Shown: piece after piece, positions 49,964 to 57,932 of the stretch
How positions within the stretch are numbered: position 1 is the first letter of the stretch
How the letters are laid out: every line of letters starts with the position of its first letter
From: Oscillatoriales cyanobacterium
GTDB lineage: Bacteria > Cyanobacteriota > Cyanobacteriia > Cyanobacteriales > Microcoleaceae
DNA length: 64,000 nucleotides
Direction: 5' to 3'
Assembly (NCBI GenBank): GCA_004293365.1
Contig: RDYN01000016.1
Coordinates: forward strand, 41,927 to 105,926
The notes under the pieces: model-generated
What the model saw: only the letters and a program-made list of their open reading frames with translations
What the model was told of the DNA's origin: nothing
Database searches by the model: none
Translations under genes and position numbers: made by a program

Positions 49964-51043
49964 TTAGATACTGGTTAGTTTTGTCCAGTAACGATCGTAA
50001 ACATCTGCAAATTTTCCTAGGGGTGCCACGCCTTCGCAGTTTTCTAAAGTAGCCTCAGCAGGAAAAATAATTTTGTTTTTGCGAACTTTTGGAGTCAGCA
50101 AATAAAAAGCATCTTCTAAAGGAGTTGCAAAACCTAATCGTTGGACTAGGGAAGCCGCAACATCAGCTTGCAGTATGAAATTAATCCATTTGTAAGCTGC
50201 GTCTGGATTTGGTGCTCCATTAGGAATTACTAAGGTGTCAGTCCACAGGGCAGATCCGCTTTTCGGCACAATATACCGAAATTTAGGGTTGTTTGCAATT
50301 ACTTCATTGGCATCAGAAGAGTAGCACATTGCTACTTTCAACTCTCCTGTCAGCATTTGCGATCGCCAAGCATCTGTGGTAAAAGAAGCGATCGCCGATT
50401 TGAGTTCTTCTAATTTTTCATAGGCTTTTTTAACTTGTTGTTGGCTTGTAGAATTGAGAGAATAACCCAGCATCCGCAGCGTCGCGCCCATTACTTCTCT
50501 AACGTCGTTTAGCAGAGTCATTCGCCTTGCCAATTCCTGTTTGCGTTTCCACAAATAACTCCAATCTTCGGGAGGTTCTTTGAACTGTTCGCTGTTGTAA
50601 ATCAATCCAGTTGTCCCCCAACTAAAAGGCACGCTGTAGCGGTTTCCGGGGTCGTAAACGGGGTTTTGGAACCGCTTTTTGAGCCGATCTAGTCCGCCAA
50701 CGATCGATCGGTCTAATTGAGTTAGCATCCCGAGTTTTTTCATCTGCATCACCATGTAGTCTGACGGGTAAATGATGCTGTAGACCTGGGGAACACCGAC
50801 TTTAAGTCTCGCCAGCATTGTTTCCGTGGAGTCTAACACGTCGGCGACTACGCGAATGCCGGTTTTTTCAGCAAAGCGATCGAGCAAAGCTTTATCGGTA
50901 TAGCCCGCCCAAGTATAGATGAAAAGTTGGTCGGCAGCACCTTTGACGGGAGGGGCAGATTGTACGTCTGCAAGCCGCCAGCCGCAACTGGAAAGGGCTA
51001 ACCCGCTGCAAAACCTGGAAATTGGTAGATTAGTCGGAGGCAC
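49964..51043 (-). CDS. potD: polyamine-binding lipoprotein, copy 2
   Basis: The second PotD, 359 residues, has the same plan: IYTWAGYTDKALLDRFAEKT, SIIYPSDYMVMQMKKLG, DRSIVGGLDRLKKRF, NRYSVPFSWGTTGLIYN, AYKWINFILQADVAA. Its N-terminus is MPPTNLPISRFCSGLALSSC, six residues longer than copy 1, and carries the same lipobox-like LSSCG. The two differ in ligand-side residues (for example KVGVPQV against QAGGGRA near the start of the mature protein), which may reflect different polyamines. It follows potA after about 200 bases of repeats. Confidence 0.87.
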   Translation of the reverse strand: MPPTNLPISRFCSGLALSSCGWRLADVQSAPPVKGAADQLFIYTWAGYTDKALLDRFAEKTGIRVVADVLDSTETMLARLKVGVPQVYSIIYPSDYMVMQMKKLGMLTQLDRSIVGGLDRLKKRFQNPVYDPGNRYSVPFSWGTTGLIYNSEQFKEPPEDWSYLWKRKQELARRMTLLNDVREVMGATLRMLGYSLNSTSQQQVKKAYEKLEELKSAIASFTTDAWRSQMLTGELKVAMCYSSDANEVIANNPKFRYIVPKSGSALWTDTLVIPNGAPNPDAAYKWINFILQADVAASLVQRLGFATPLEDAFYLLTPKVRKNKIIFPAEATLENCEGVAPLGKFADVYDRYWTKLTSI

Positions 51044-51051
51044 AGTTTGAT

Positions 51052-51243
51052 TTTAGATTTTAGATTTTAGATTTTAGATTGGGGAATTGAGGATTGAGGA
51101 TTGGGAATTGGGAATTGGGAATTGGTAATTGGGAATTGGGAATTGGGAATTGGGAATTGGGAATTGGTAATTGGGAATTCTTCCCCTCTCCCCTCTCCCT
51201 TTCTCCCTTTCTCCCTTTCTCCCTTTCTCCCTTTCTCCCCCTC
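51052..51243. repeat. short tandem repeats between potA and potD
   Basis: GATTTTA heptads, then GGGAATT heptads (about 51090-51180), then an 8-base CCCTTTCT array (51196-51240). The array ends just before the potA stop at 51251. Confidence 0.9.
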
Positions 51244-51250
51244 TCCATCG

Positions 51251-52381
51251 TTAGGATCGATCGCCCAAAGCGAGACAATCAGTAGTTCCCCAGTAAGCAT
51301 AAATCGGCGTGTGCGGGTCTGGGAAAGAGCCACCACTATTGGGCTGGCGCACCGTAATTTTATCGCCCGAGGACAACTCAACCACGTAATGAACGTGGGT
51401 GCCCATGTACATGATGTTTTTGAGCCGCCCTTCAAAACAGTTGACCGAAACTTCCGGCTGGTAGAGGTTTAAATATACTTTTTCAGGCCGGACGCTAACA
51501 ATCACAGAGTCCCCGGTGACACCATTCCACATATCCGACTGCTGAACGACTATTTTCAGATTGGCTGATGTGCGAACTGTGACAGTCGATCGGTCGATCG
51601 CCTCCACCGTACCAGAAAACAAATTCGTATCCCCAATAAAATCCGCCACAAAAGCCGTCTGCGGGCACTCATAAATTTCTTCAGGCGAACCAATTTGCTC
51701 AATTCGGCCCTCGTGCATCACCGCAATCCGGTTAGAAAGACTCATCGCCTCTTCTTGATCGTGAGTCACCATCACAAAAGTCAAACCCAACTCTTGATGC
51801 AAATTCGACAATTCCAACTGCATCTGCTTCCGCAACTTCAAATCCAGAGCACCCAGGGGCTCATCCAGCAACAGAACCGCCGGTCGATTTACCAGAGCTC
51901 TCGCCAAAGCCACCCGCTGCTGCTGGCCGCCCGACATTTGACCCGGAAACCTGTTGGCGAAAGATTCCATTTTCACCAATTGCAAAGCTTCCCGTACCCG
52001 TTCTTCAACTTCCGATTTCCCCAGCTTTTTAATCCGCAATCCAAAAGCGATATTGTCCCAGACATTCATGTGTCCGAACAGGGCGTAGCTTTGAAACACA
52101 GTATTTACCGGACGGCGGTAAGCTGGAGTATTGGTCATCGACTGGCCGCGAATCATCAATTCCCCCGCCGAGGGAGTCTCGAAGCCAGCGATTAAGCGCA
52201 GCGTGGTAGTCTTACCGCAGCCGGAAGGCCCGAGAATGCTAAAAAATTCTCCTTGACGAATGCTGAGGTCAACTCCGCGGACTGCGGTTTCGCCATTAAA
52301 TACCTTAAAGACCTTGCGGAGTTCAACGTCAAGCGCTGTATCCGTTGCTGTCGTACCTTGGTTGAGTGCTGTCTGAAACAT
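51251..52381 (-). CDS. potA: spermidine/putrescine ABC transporter ATPase
   Basis: PotA is the ATPase of the polyamine importer. Motifs: Walker [11 protein letters not shown]-loop [13 protein letters not shown], signature [15 protein letters not shown], Walker [13 protein letters not shown]-loop [11 protein letters not shown], and a C-terminal TOBE-type regulatory domain ([23 protein letters not shown]). The 376-residue length is usual. It is the first gene of the leftward pot cluster. AGGA lies about 11 bases before the ATG. Confidence 0.94.
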   Translation of the reverse strand: MFQTALNQGTTATDTALDVELRKVFKVFNGETAVRGVDLSIRQGEFFSILGPSGCGKTTTLRLIAGFETPSAGELMIRGQSMTNTPAYRRPVNTVFQSYALFGHMNVWDNIAFGLRIKKLGKSEVEERVREALQLVKMESFANRFPGQMSGGQQQRVALARALVNRPAVLLLDEPLGALDLKLRKQMQLELSNLHQELGLTFVMVTHDQEEAMSLSNRIAVMHEGRIEQIGSPEEIYECPQTAFVADFIGDTNLFSGTVEAIDRSTVTVRTSANLKIVVQQSDMWNGVTGDSVIVSVRPEKVYLNLYQPEVSVNCFEGRLKNIMYMGTHVHYVVELSSGDKITVRQPNSGGSFPDPHTPIYAYWGTTDCLALGDRS

Positions 52382-52523
52382 ATTCGCCCGTTCCTGGGGT
52401 AATGCACGCTATTTTAATACAGTTTAAACTTAAACTTTCCTGTATTTTAGGCGAGGAATGTTGGAATTGAGAGGTTTTAGAATTTGTTCTTGAGATTTTA
52501 TCTCAGAGCGCACCATTATCAGC

Positions 52524-52589
52524 AACAGGCTCTCCGGCCTGTTCCACAATAAAATTCACTCTTTGTGGAACAGGCCGGAGAGCCTGTTC
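52524..52589. repeat. long hairpin upstream of potA
   Basis: AACAGGCTCTCCGGCCTGTT plus CCACA (from 52524) is inverted against TGTGG plus AACAGGCCGGAGAGCCTGTT (ending 52589). It lies 3' of the DUF4340 gene and 5' of potA and may terminate the upstream transcript. Confidence 0.85.
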
Positions 52590-52637
52590 ATAAAAGGCAG
52601 ATTGAGAGTATTACAGCATCAAGGATCGACCAGCAAT

Positions 52638-53276
52638 CTATTGATTCTCAGGACTTGGCGTGGGAGAAGGTGTTTGCCGCTTCTCTGGTTTGGGTGTTTC
52701 TGCTTTTTTCCACTCAGACAAAGGTCGCTGGACGGCATTTTTAAAGTCAAAAGGTACCAGCAGGACTGGCAAAGTTTGGGCCCTATTTTGAGGTGGCGCT
52801 TCCGCCTGGTTGGCTTGGGCGTACAAAAAGCGGCCGCTAAAGTCTGTTTTGCCTAACACTAGGCGGTGAGTTTCCTGGTTGTCCAGCTTGACTGTGACTG
52901 TGGCTTGCGGTTGGTCGAGGCCGAATTCTGGCAGTTGAGCGGCAGTAATATCTATAGTGCGATCGCTCTTTCCTGTTGCCAGCCTGTCCAGCAAAAAATC
53001 CACCGATGCCTGATTCGCGTGTGCTTGCACCGGCAATTTCATTTCCCAGCTAGACTTACCTCCTTTCTGAGCATAAACTCGTTCAAAAGTCAAGATTTTT
53101 TCCGGAGTTTTGACTGTAAAGAATTGTACGCGATCGGACTTGAAAGTAAAAATTTTATGTTTTTCGTCCTTAGCCGCCTCCTGTTTCGGGGACACTTGCG
53201 TCTCGTACAAAGAAACCAACCCCGCCATCGTCAGCGCAACGGCTATCAATATAAATGTATTTTTTTGCAATTTCAT
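52638..53276 (-). CDS. DUF4340 membrane-anchored protein
   Basis: A 212-residue protein from ATG 53276 (MKLQKNTFILIAVALTMAGL); sequence before it in frame is heptad-repeat derived. One N-terminal transmembrane helix is followed by a periplasmic domain. Its repeated beta motifs (KIFTFKSDRVQFFTVKTPEK, DFLLDRLATGKSDRTID, TVKLDNQETHRLVLGKTDFS) are typical of DUF4340. The end is Pro/Thr-rich. DUF4340 proteins accompany GldG-like ABC auxiliary proteins, as here with the gene at 53458. It is probably the last gene of that cluster. Confidence 0.85.
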   Translation of the reverse strand: MKLQKNTFILIAVALTMAGLVSLYETQVSPKQEAAKDEKHKIFTFKSDRVQFFTVKTPEKILTFERVYAQKGGKSSWEMKLPVQAHANQASVDFLLDRLATGKSDRTIDITAAQLPEFGLDQPQATVTVKLDNQETHRLVLGKTDFSGRFLYAQANQAEAPPQNRAQTLPVLLVPFDFKNAVQRPLSEWKKAETPKPEKRQTPSPTPSPENQ

Positions 53277-53284
53277 AATAACTG

Positions 53285-53393
53285 GGAATCGGGCATAGGG
53301 CATAGGGCATAGGGCATAGGGCATAGGGCAGTCTGTTATTAGTCAGGACTTATGCACAACCGACCTATGTAGGGTGCGCACTGCGCACCTTAC
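53285..53393. repeat. GCATAGG heptads and a GTAGGGTGCGC palindrome
   Basis: About five GCATAGG units (53292-53328) lie just upstream of the DUF4340 start. GTAGGGTGCGC-AC-TGCGCACCTTAC is at 53369-53393. Confidence 0.85.
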
Positions 53394-53457
53394 CACTATG
53401 ATTAGCGCATCAAAACTGTTTTGCGTAACAACTGAAAACAATCAACTGACAACTAAC

Positions 53458-55584
53458 TTATCTTCTCTTCCACCAAATAGCGCCACCAATACCCAGTCCG
53501 AGTAAAGGCCAAATCAGCCAAGCCAAAACCAACAATCCTATTTGGACATCATTCATGTTAAGGCGGCGGTTGGTAGCTTTTTTCGGGCTGATAGAAAAGC
53601 TTTGCTGGTCTGGTTTACTCAACCAACTCACTGAATTGAGAAACACGTCGCTATTGAGTTGTTGGTCAAACCAACCGTTAGTCACAAATTGAGATGTACC
53701 AATTACTATCATGCGCGATGTTTTTGTAGGAGTTGAAAGCACAGAAGGAGTTGTGGTTGGACTGGGAGATGCTGTGGGAGATGTTGTCGGTGTTGGCGTA
53801 GGCGAACTTTCAGGAGATGCTGTCGGAGATGTTGTTGGTGTTGGTGTGGGCGAACTTTCAGGAGATGCTGTCGGAGATGTTGTCGGTGTTGGGGAAGTCG
53901 TCGGTAATGCTGGAGGTGTAGCTTCTTGGGAGACAATCACCGAATAGCTAATTGGGGAAGCTACGGGTGAAGTTGTTGGTGATGGCGAAGTTGTCGGTGA
54001 TGGCGAAGTTGTCGGTGATGGCGAAGTTGTCGGTGATGGCGAAGTTGTCGGTGATGGTGAAGTTGTTGGTGATGGCGAAGTTGTCGGTGATGGCGAAGTT
54101 GTCGGTGATGGTGAAGGTTTCGGCGAAGTTGTTGGTGATGGTGAGGTTGTTGGCGATGGTGAATTTGTTGGTGAAGTTGTCGGCGATGGTGAATTTGTTG
54201 GTGAAGTTGTCGGCGATGGTGAAGTTGTTGGCGATGGTGAAGTTGTTGGCGATGGTGAAGTTGTTGGCGATGGTGAAGTTGGTGAGGGTGAGGGGTTTAA
54301 CGGAGTGCTGTCAGAACCCGATCGCACCAAAGCCACACCTAATAATAACGGGCCTTGTCGATCGGTCTTCGGATCGAACTCCAATTTCTTAGTCGTCAAA
54401 TCGCTTTCCGCCCAACTTTCCTGACTCGTCCAAATCAGCGGTTTTTCCTCTATCCCTGCTACTGGCGAAGTTTCCAAAGCGCGTGCAAACGGATAAAATG
54501 AAATACCGCTACCGAAACTTTGAGTAATCGGATGTTCGCCGTAACGCCTGACTGTAGGAACCGTCGCACCCAGGCCGAATCTTTGACCAGTACCCGAAGC
54601 ATCGATAGCCAAACGGGTGTCTAGTTTTACCCCCCATTCTTGCAGAAATTTGTCCAATCCCGTATTAATTCCCGGGTCTACCATTAACAATAAACTGCCG
54701 CCGCGATCGAGATAAGCTTTTAATGCTTTAATTTCTGCATCGGAAAAAGGTTTATCTTGACCCGGAATAATTAAAGCATCTGCATCTTCGGGAACTTCTT
54801 TGCGTTCTGTCAAATTCAGCGTTTGAGCGTTATAGTATTTGTCTTTCAGAGCTTTTTCAGCTTGCTGAATTCCGCCTTGACCTTCTTTCAGCGGGCGAGC
54901 TCCTTTACCTTGCAAAAAGTAAACTGTAGGAGTACGAGTGCTGAGAATTTCTTCTAAGCCATTGGTAAGTTTTATCTCTGAAAGGCCTTGATTTGGGTCG
55001 CTACCAAAAGCCGTACCACTTTTTTGCAGTAACTGTTTTTTGTCACCGGACTGCAAGTAAACTTCTCCGATGCTGGTAATGCTAAATTCCCGGATTTTTC
55101 CCGGTTGGGCTTGGGGGTCAACAAACTCGTATTGAAACTTTTCACCTCCCTCGCGTTTGTAGCTTTGCAGCAATTCTTTAATTTGCGGATTTTGGATGGG
55201 GTCAAATACCCAAACCTTGACTGTTTGTTGCAGGTTTCGCAGGATTTGTTGAGTCTGGGGGGCGAGGGTAAATTGTTGGCTTTCGGTTAAGTCGATGCGG
55301 AGGGGATAGCGAAATGCTATGAAGTTAATTACTCCCAGAATCACAAAGACTGCGAGGGTAGCAATCAGCGCGTTGGTACTCGCTTGAGTGGAACGCCGCC
55401 CCCAAAAGCCTTGTTCGTAAGTCAAGGATAGCAGCCAAAGTGCGATCGTCACTATTCCGGCAATAACTAAACCGACTGTCAGAGGTTCCCATGCTGCGGA
55501 TACAAGTCTTGCTGTTAACCCGGCTGCGGTGAGAAGGGGGCCCAGCAAAAAAACGTATTTCCAATTTGTTTTGGTAATTTTCAT
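53458..55584 (-). CDS. GldG-like ABC transporter auxiliary protein with a Ser/Pro/Thr repeat region
   Basis: A 708-residue membrane protein. It has N-terminal helices ([59 protein letters not shown]) and then the GldG/ABC-auxiliary domain ([59 protein letters not shown]). A low-complexity region of about 190 residues (SPTTSP and SPTPTT units, about 425-615) follows, then a C-terminal helix ([20 protein letters not shown]). The repeat interrupts the DUF-type domain before [19 protein letters not shown]. It works with the permease at 56793 and the ATPase at 57933. The transported substrate is unknown. Confidence 0.85.
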   Translation of the reverse strand: MKITKTNWKYVFLLGPLLTAAGLTARLVSAAWEPLTVGLVIAGIVTIALWLLSLTYEQGFWGRRSTQASTNALIATLAVFVILGVINFIAFRYPLRIDLTESQQFTLAPQTQQILRNLQQTVKVWVFDPIQNPQIKELLQSYKREGGEKFQYEFVDPQAQPGKIREFSITSIGEVYLQSGDKKQLLQKSGTAFGSDPNQGLSEIKLTNGLEEILSTRTPTVYFLQGKGARPLKEGQGGIQQAEKALKDKYYNAQTLNLTERKEVPEDADALIIPGQDKPFSDAEIKALKAYLDRGGSLLLMVDPGINTGLDKFLQEWGVKLDTRLAIDASGTGQRFGLGATVPTVRRYGEHPITQSFGSGISFYPFARALETSPVAGIEEKPLIWTSQESWAESDLTTKKLEFDPKTDRQGPLLLGVALVRSGSDSTPLNPSPSPTSPSPTTSPSPTTSPSPTTSPSPTTSPTNSPSPTTSPTNSPSPTTSPSPTTSPKPSPSPTTSPSPTTSPSPTTSPSPTTSPSPTTSPSPTTSPSPTTSPSPTTSPVASPISYSVIVSQEATPPALPTTSPTPTTSPTASPESSPTPTPTTSPTASPESSPTPTPTTSPTASPSPTTTPSVLSTPTKTSRMIVIGTSQFVTNGWFDQQLNSDVFLNSVSWLSKPDQQSFSISPKKATNRRLNMNDVQIGLLVLAWLIWPLLGLGIGGAIWWKRR
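53745..54290. repeat. 18-base coding repeats in the GldG-like gene
   Basis: Tandem 18-base units (plus-strand view GGTGATGGCGAAGTTGTC) and longer variants encode SPTTSP-type repeats in frame. About 30 units are present with point variants. Confidence 0.9.
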
Positions 55585-55628
55585 AAGGTAAATATTGTGT
55601 GACCAAACTCCGGTTCAAGAATGTTATT

Positions 55629-56534
55629 CTATATTGAATTAGTCTGCTCCAACCAGGCTGTTAAATCTGAGAGACTGTTGAAATCCAGGACGGCATCTCC
55701 TAATTCTTCTAATTCCTGTAATCCTAATTGACGGATGGAGTTTTCTAGTTCCGGTTGGATTGTGCCTAAACGCCGCACAAGTTGACGCAATATTAATGAG
55801 AGTTGAGCGGTTTTTGTCACCTGGTCTCTTGCTAAATCTATGGCAATCTGCTGGTCTTGAATCCACAGTTCTTGGTTCTGCAATTCATTTAATTCTTCCT
55901 GAGTGAAGTTGTCCTCGCTGGCAATTTTAAAAGCTTTCTGAATTTCGGGAACAGCACTCAGTGTTTCGGGGACTGTCTCCAGAATACTGGCATTTTGGAG
56001 AAAGTAAATCCATTTGTCGGCGGTTGTTTCTAATTGTGCTAATTCTTTGCTAAATTTTGGCAGTTCGACAAATACTAATTCTATTTCAGTATCTGGACAA
56101 TCAAACTGTTGCTCTTTTTCTTTGAAAACAAACCTCGTCATAAATTCTGGCTGATTTTCAAACATTTCAAAGTTGGCAATTTTCAAGGAAGTTACTGTTT
56201 TTAGTCTTTCGTAGCGTTCTTCTCCTGTTAATTGCAGGCTGTAGGCTTTGGCTGCATTGTACAAAACTCTTTTCTCGAAGGAAGGCACGTTGAGCAGTTG
56301 GATTTCAATGAGGGCGATTCTGCCGCCGTTGATTGTGGCTTTGACATCTAGGTGTGTGTCTGGGACTCCGAAAGTTTTATTTCCCGGTTGGGAGTCGATT
56401 ATTTCTAAGTCTTTAATGACGGGCTGTGCTTCATAAAGGATGGCGTTTAAAAAATTAATGAGGATGTATTTGCTGTCGCTGGAACTGAATATTTTTTTGA
56501 ACGCAAAGTCGATTTTGGGATTGATAAATCTCAT
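55629..56534 (-). CDS. Rpn-family PD-(D/E)XK nuclease/transposase-like protein
   Basis: Rpn proteins (PDDEXK-type transposase-like) are recombination-promoting nucleases common in cyanobacteria. This 301-residue copy starts MRFINPKIDFAFKKIFSS, the signature of the family. LDVKATINGGRIALIEIQLL gives the catalytic Asp...E-x-Q, and RVLYNAAKAYSLQL follows. Helical C-terminal sequence ends the protein. It lies between the GldG-like gene and its permease, on the same strand, so it seems to have entered the operon. All visible catalytic positions are present. Confidence 0.85.
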   Translation of the reverse strand: MRFINPKIDFAFKKIFSSSDSKYILINFLNAILYEAQPVIKDLEIIDSQPGNKTFGVPDTHLDVKATINGGRIALIEIQLLNVPSFEKRVLYNAAKAYSLQLTGEERYERLKTVTSLKIANFEMFENQPEFMTRFVFKEKEQQFDCPDTEIELVFVELPKFSKELAQLETTADKWIYFLQNASILETVPETLSAVPEIQKAFKIASEDNFTQEELNELQNQELWIQDQQIAIDLARDQVTKTAQLSLILRQLVRRLGTIQPELENSIRQLGLQELEELGDAVLDFNSLSDLTAWLEQTNSI

Positions 56535-56579
56535 TGTTTGATTTACTTGGTAGAATCATTTACCCTGAAAATATAACCG

Positions 56580-56790
56580 AATGTTGAAGGAAGAAGGAAG
56601 AAGGAAGAGGGAAGAAGGAAGAGGGAAGAAGGAAGAGGGAAGAAGGAAGAGGGAAGAAGGAAGAGGGAAGAAGGAAGAGGGAAGAAGGAAGAGGGAAGAG
56701 GGAAGAAGGAATAAGTCAGTAGCCAGATTAATGCCCCATCCCCGATGCCCGATGCCCGATGCCCGATGCCCGATGCCCGATGCCCGTTGT
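56580..56790. repeat. heptanucleotide repeats between Rpn gene and permease
   Basis: A GGAAGAA/GGAAGAG array (about 56585-56710) is followed by about six GCCCGAT units (56745-56785). The tract ends at the permease stop. Confidence 0.92.
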
Positions 56791-56792
56791 TT

Positions 56793-57593
56793 TTAAGAAC
56801 GCTGATATCGCAAAGCATCGATCGACTGTGCTGTGAGAAATACTCCTAGAATGATGTAACTGGCAAAAATAATTAAACTGCTAGTATCAAAAACTCCCTT
56901 GACAAGATTAGTGTAATGTGTTAGGAGTGAAAGTTGTCCTAATGCTGCTCCGAAGGGCCCGCCGATACCGACGGCGGCTGCATCGATTACCCACAGAAAT
57001 AAGACTAGAGCGAAGGTGAGGATGGCGGATAAAATTGTGCTGTCTGTAAGGGATGAAATAAACATTCCGAGGGACAATATTCCGGCCGCTAGTAAGATTA
57101 GGCCGCCGTGTCCTAGCAGCACGACGCTGGAGGGTACGGGGGGCGTTGACGAACTTAGGGCGATCGCCTCGCAGAAGAGTAGTGGCAGCAACATTGTGGT
57201 ATAAAATGTTAAAACGCCGAGGAGTTTGCCGGTAGCAACGACCCAGTTGGTTAAGGGCGATGTGGCTAAAAGTTCTAAGGTGCCGCGCTTGCGTTCTTCT
57301 GCGTAAAGTCCCATGGATAGTGCTGGTAGTACGAACAGTGAAAGGGAACCCATGATTCGCAGGAAGAGTTGCAGGAATTCATAGGCTATGTCGATCGCAG
57401 GTTCGGTAATTCCCATTCTATCTCGCTGGGTAATTTGAGGAATTAGGCCGTCGGGGGCAAGGAGAATGGCGATTAAAAAGTAGCCGGCGATCAGCCAAAA
57501 GACTGCTGCGATAGCATAGGCAAATGGTGATGCAAAATAGCTTTGCAGTTCTTTGCGGTAAATGGCGATGATATTACTAATCATTACTAACAT
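56793..57593 (-). CDS. GldF-like ABC transporter permease
   Basis: A 266-residue ABC-2 type permease with six hydrophobic segments. IYRKELQSYFASPFAYAIAA is the characteristic GldF/NosY-like start. LPALSMGLYAEERKRGTLEL and LATSPLTNWVVATGKLLGVL are the conserved core. ATG 57584 (protein MISNIIAIYRKE) is the probable start, with 57593 the longer alternative. It pairs with the ATPase at 57933 and the GldG-like protein at 53458. Such systems are widespread; the substrate is unknown. Confidence 0.9.
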   Translation of the reverse strand: MLVMISNIIAIYRKELQSYFASPFAYAIAAVFWLIAGYFLIAILLAPDGLIPQITQRDRMGITEPAIDIAYEFLQLFLRIMGSLSLFVLPALSMGLYAEERKRGTLELLATSPLTNWVVATGKLLGVLTFYTTMLLPLLFCEAIALSSSTPPVPSSVVLLGHGGLILLAAGILSLGMFISSLTDSTILSAILTFALVLFLWVIDAAAVGIGGPFGAALGQLSLLTHYTNLVKGVFDTSSLIIFASYIILGVFLTAQSIDALRYQRS

Positions 57594-57633
57594 TTAGGAA
57601 TTGGGAATGGGTAATTGGGTATTGGTAATTGCT

Positions 57634-57932
57634 TCATTCTGAGTCGCCTCCGGGTCGTGTTTCGCTGTCGTTGCTCTGTTGTTGCTTTCTTTCTATTTTT
57701 CGCTTTCTGTTAACGGGTGGTTGTTCTGCTTGAGCATCGCTACTCGCTTGTGGCCTTTTTTTAACTTGCCGATTTTTGACAACAGGTTCGGATTTTGGTT
57801 GAGAATGTTCGATCGACTCTACGATTTCGACAACAGGTTGCGTCACAGGTTCGGCTTTTGCTTGAGAAAGCTCGATCGACTTTACGGTTTCGACAACAGG
57901 TTCCGGTTTGGGTTGAGGATGCTCGATCGACT
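57634..57932 (-). pseudogene. out-of-frame continuation of the ABC ATPase tail
   Basis: This frame continues the acidic tail repeats of the upstream ATPase (HPQPKPEPVVETVKSIELSQ) and ends in a basic segment with KKRPQ and NRKRKIERKQQQ and a stop at 57634. It is disconnected from the ATPase by a 32-base tandem duplication at about 57927-57990, which shifts the frame and creates an early stop. With one unit removed, the ATPase would be about 100 residues longer. Confidence 0.75.

Noticed and set aside
53711..54392. Open frames on the plus strand (repeats of VGDVVGVG and MAKLSV type)
   Set aside because: These are mirror readings of the low-complexity coding repeats in the GldG-like gene on the minus strand.
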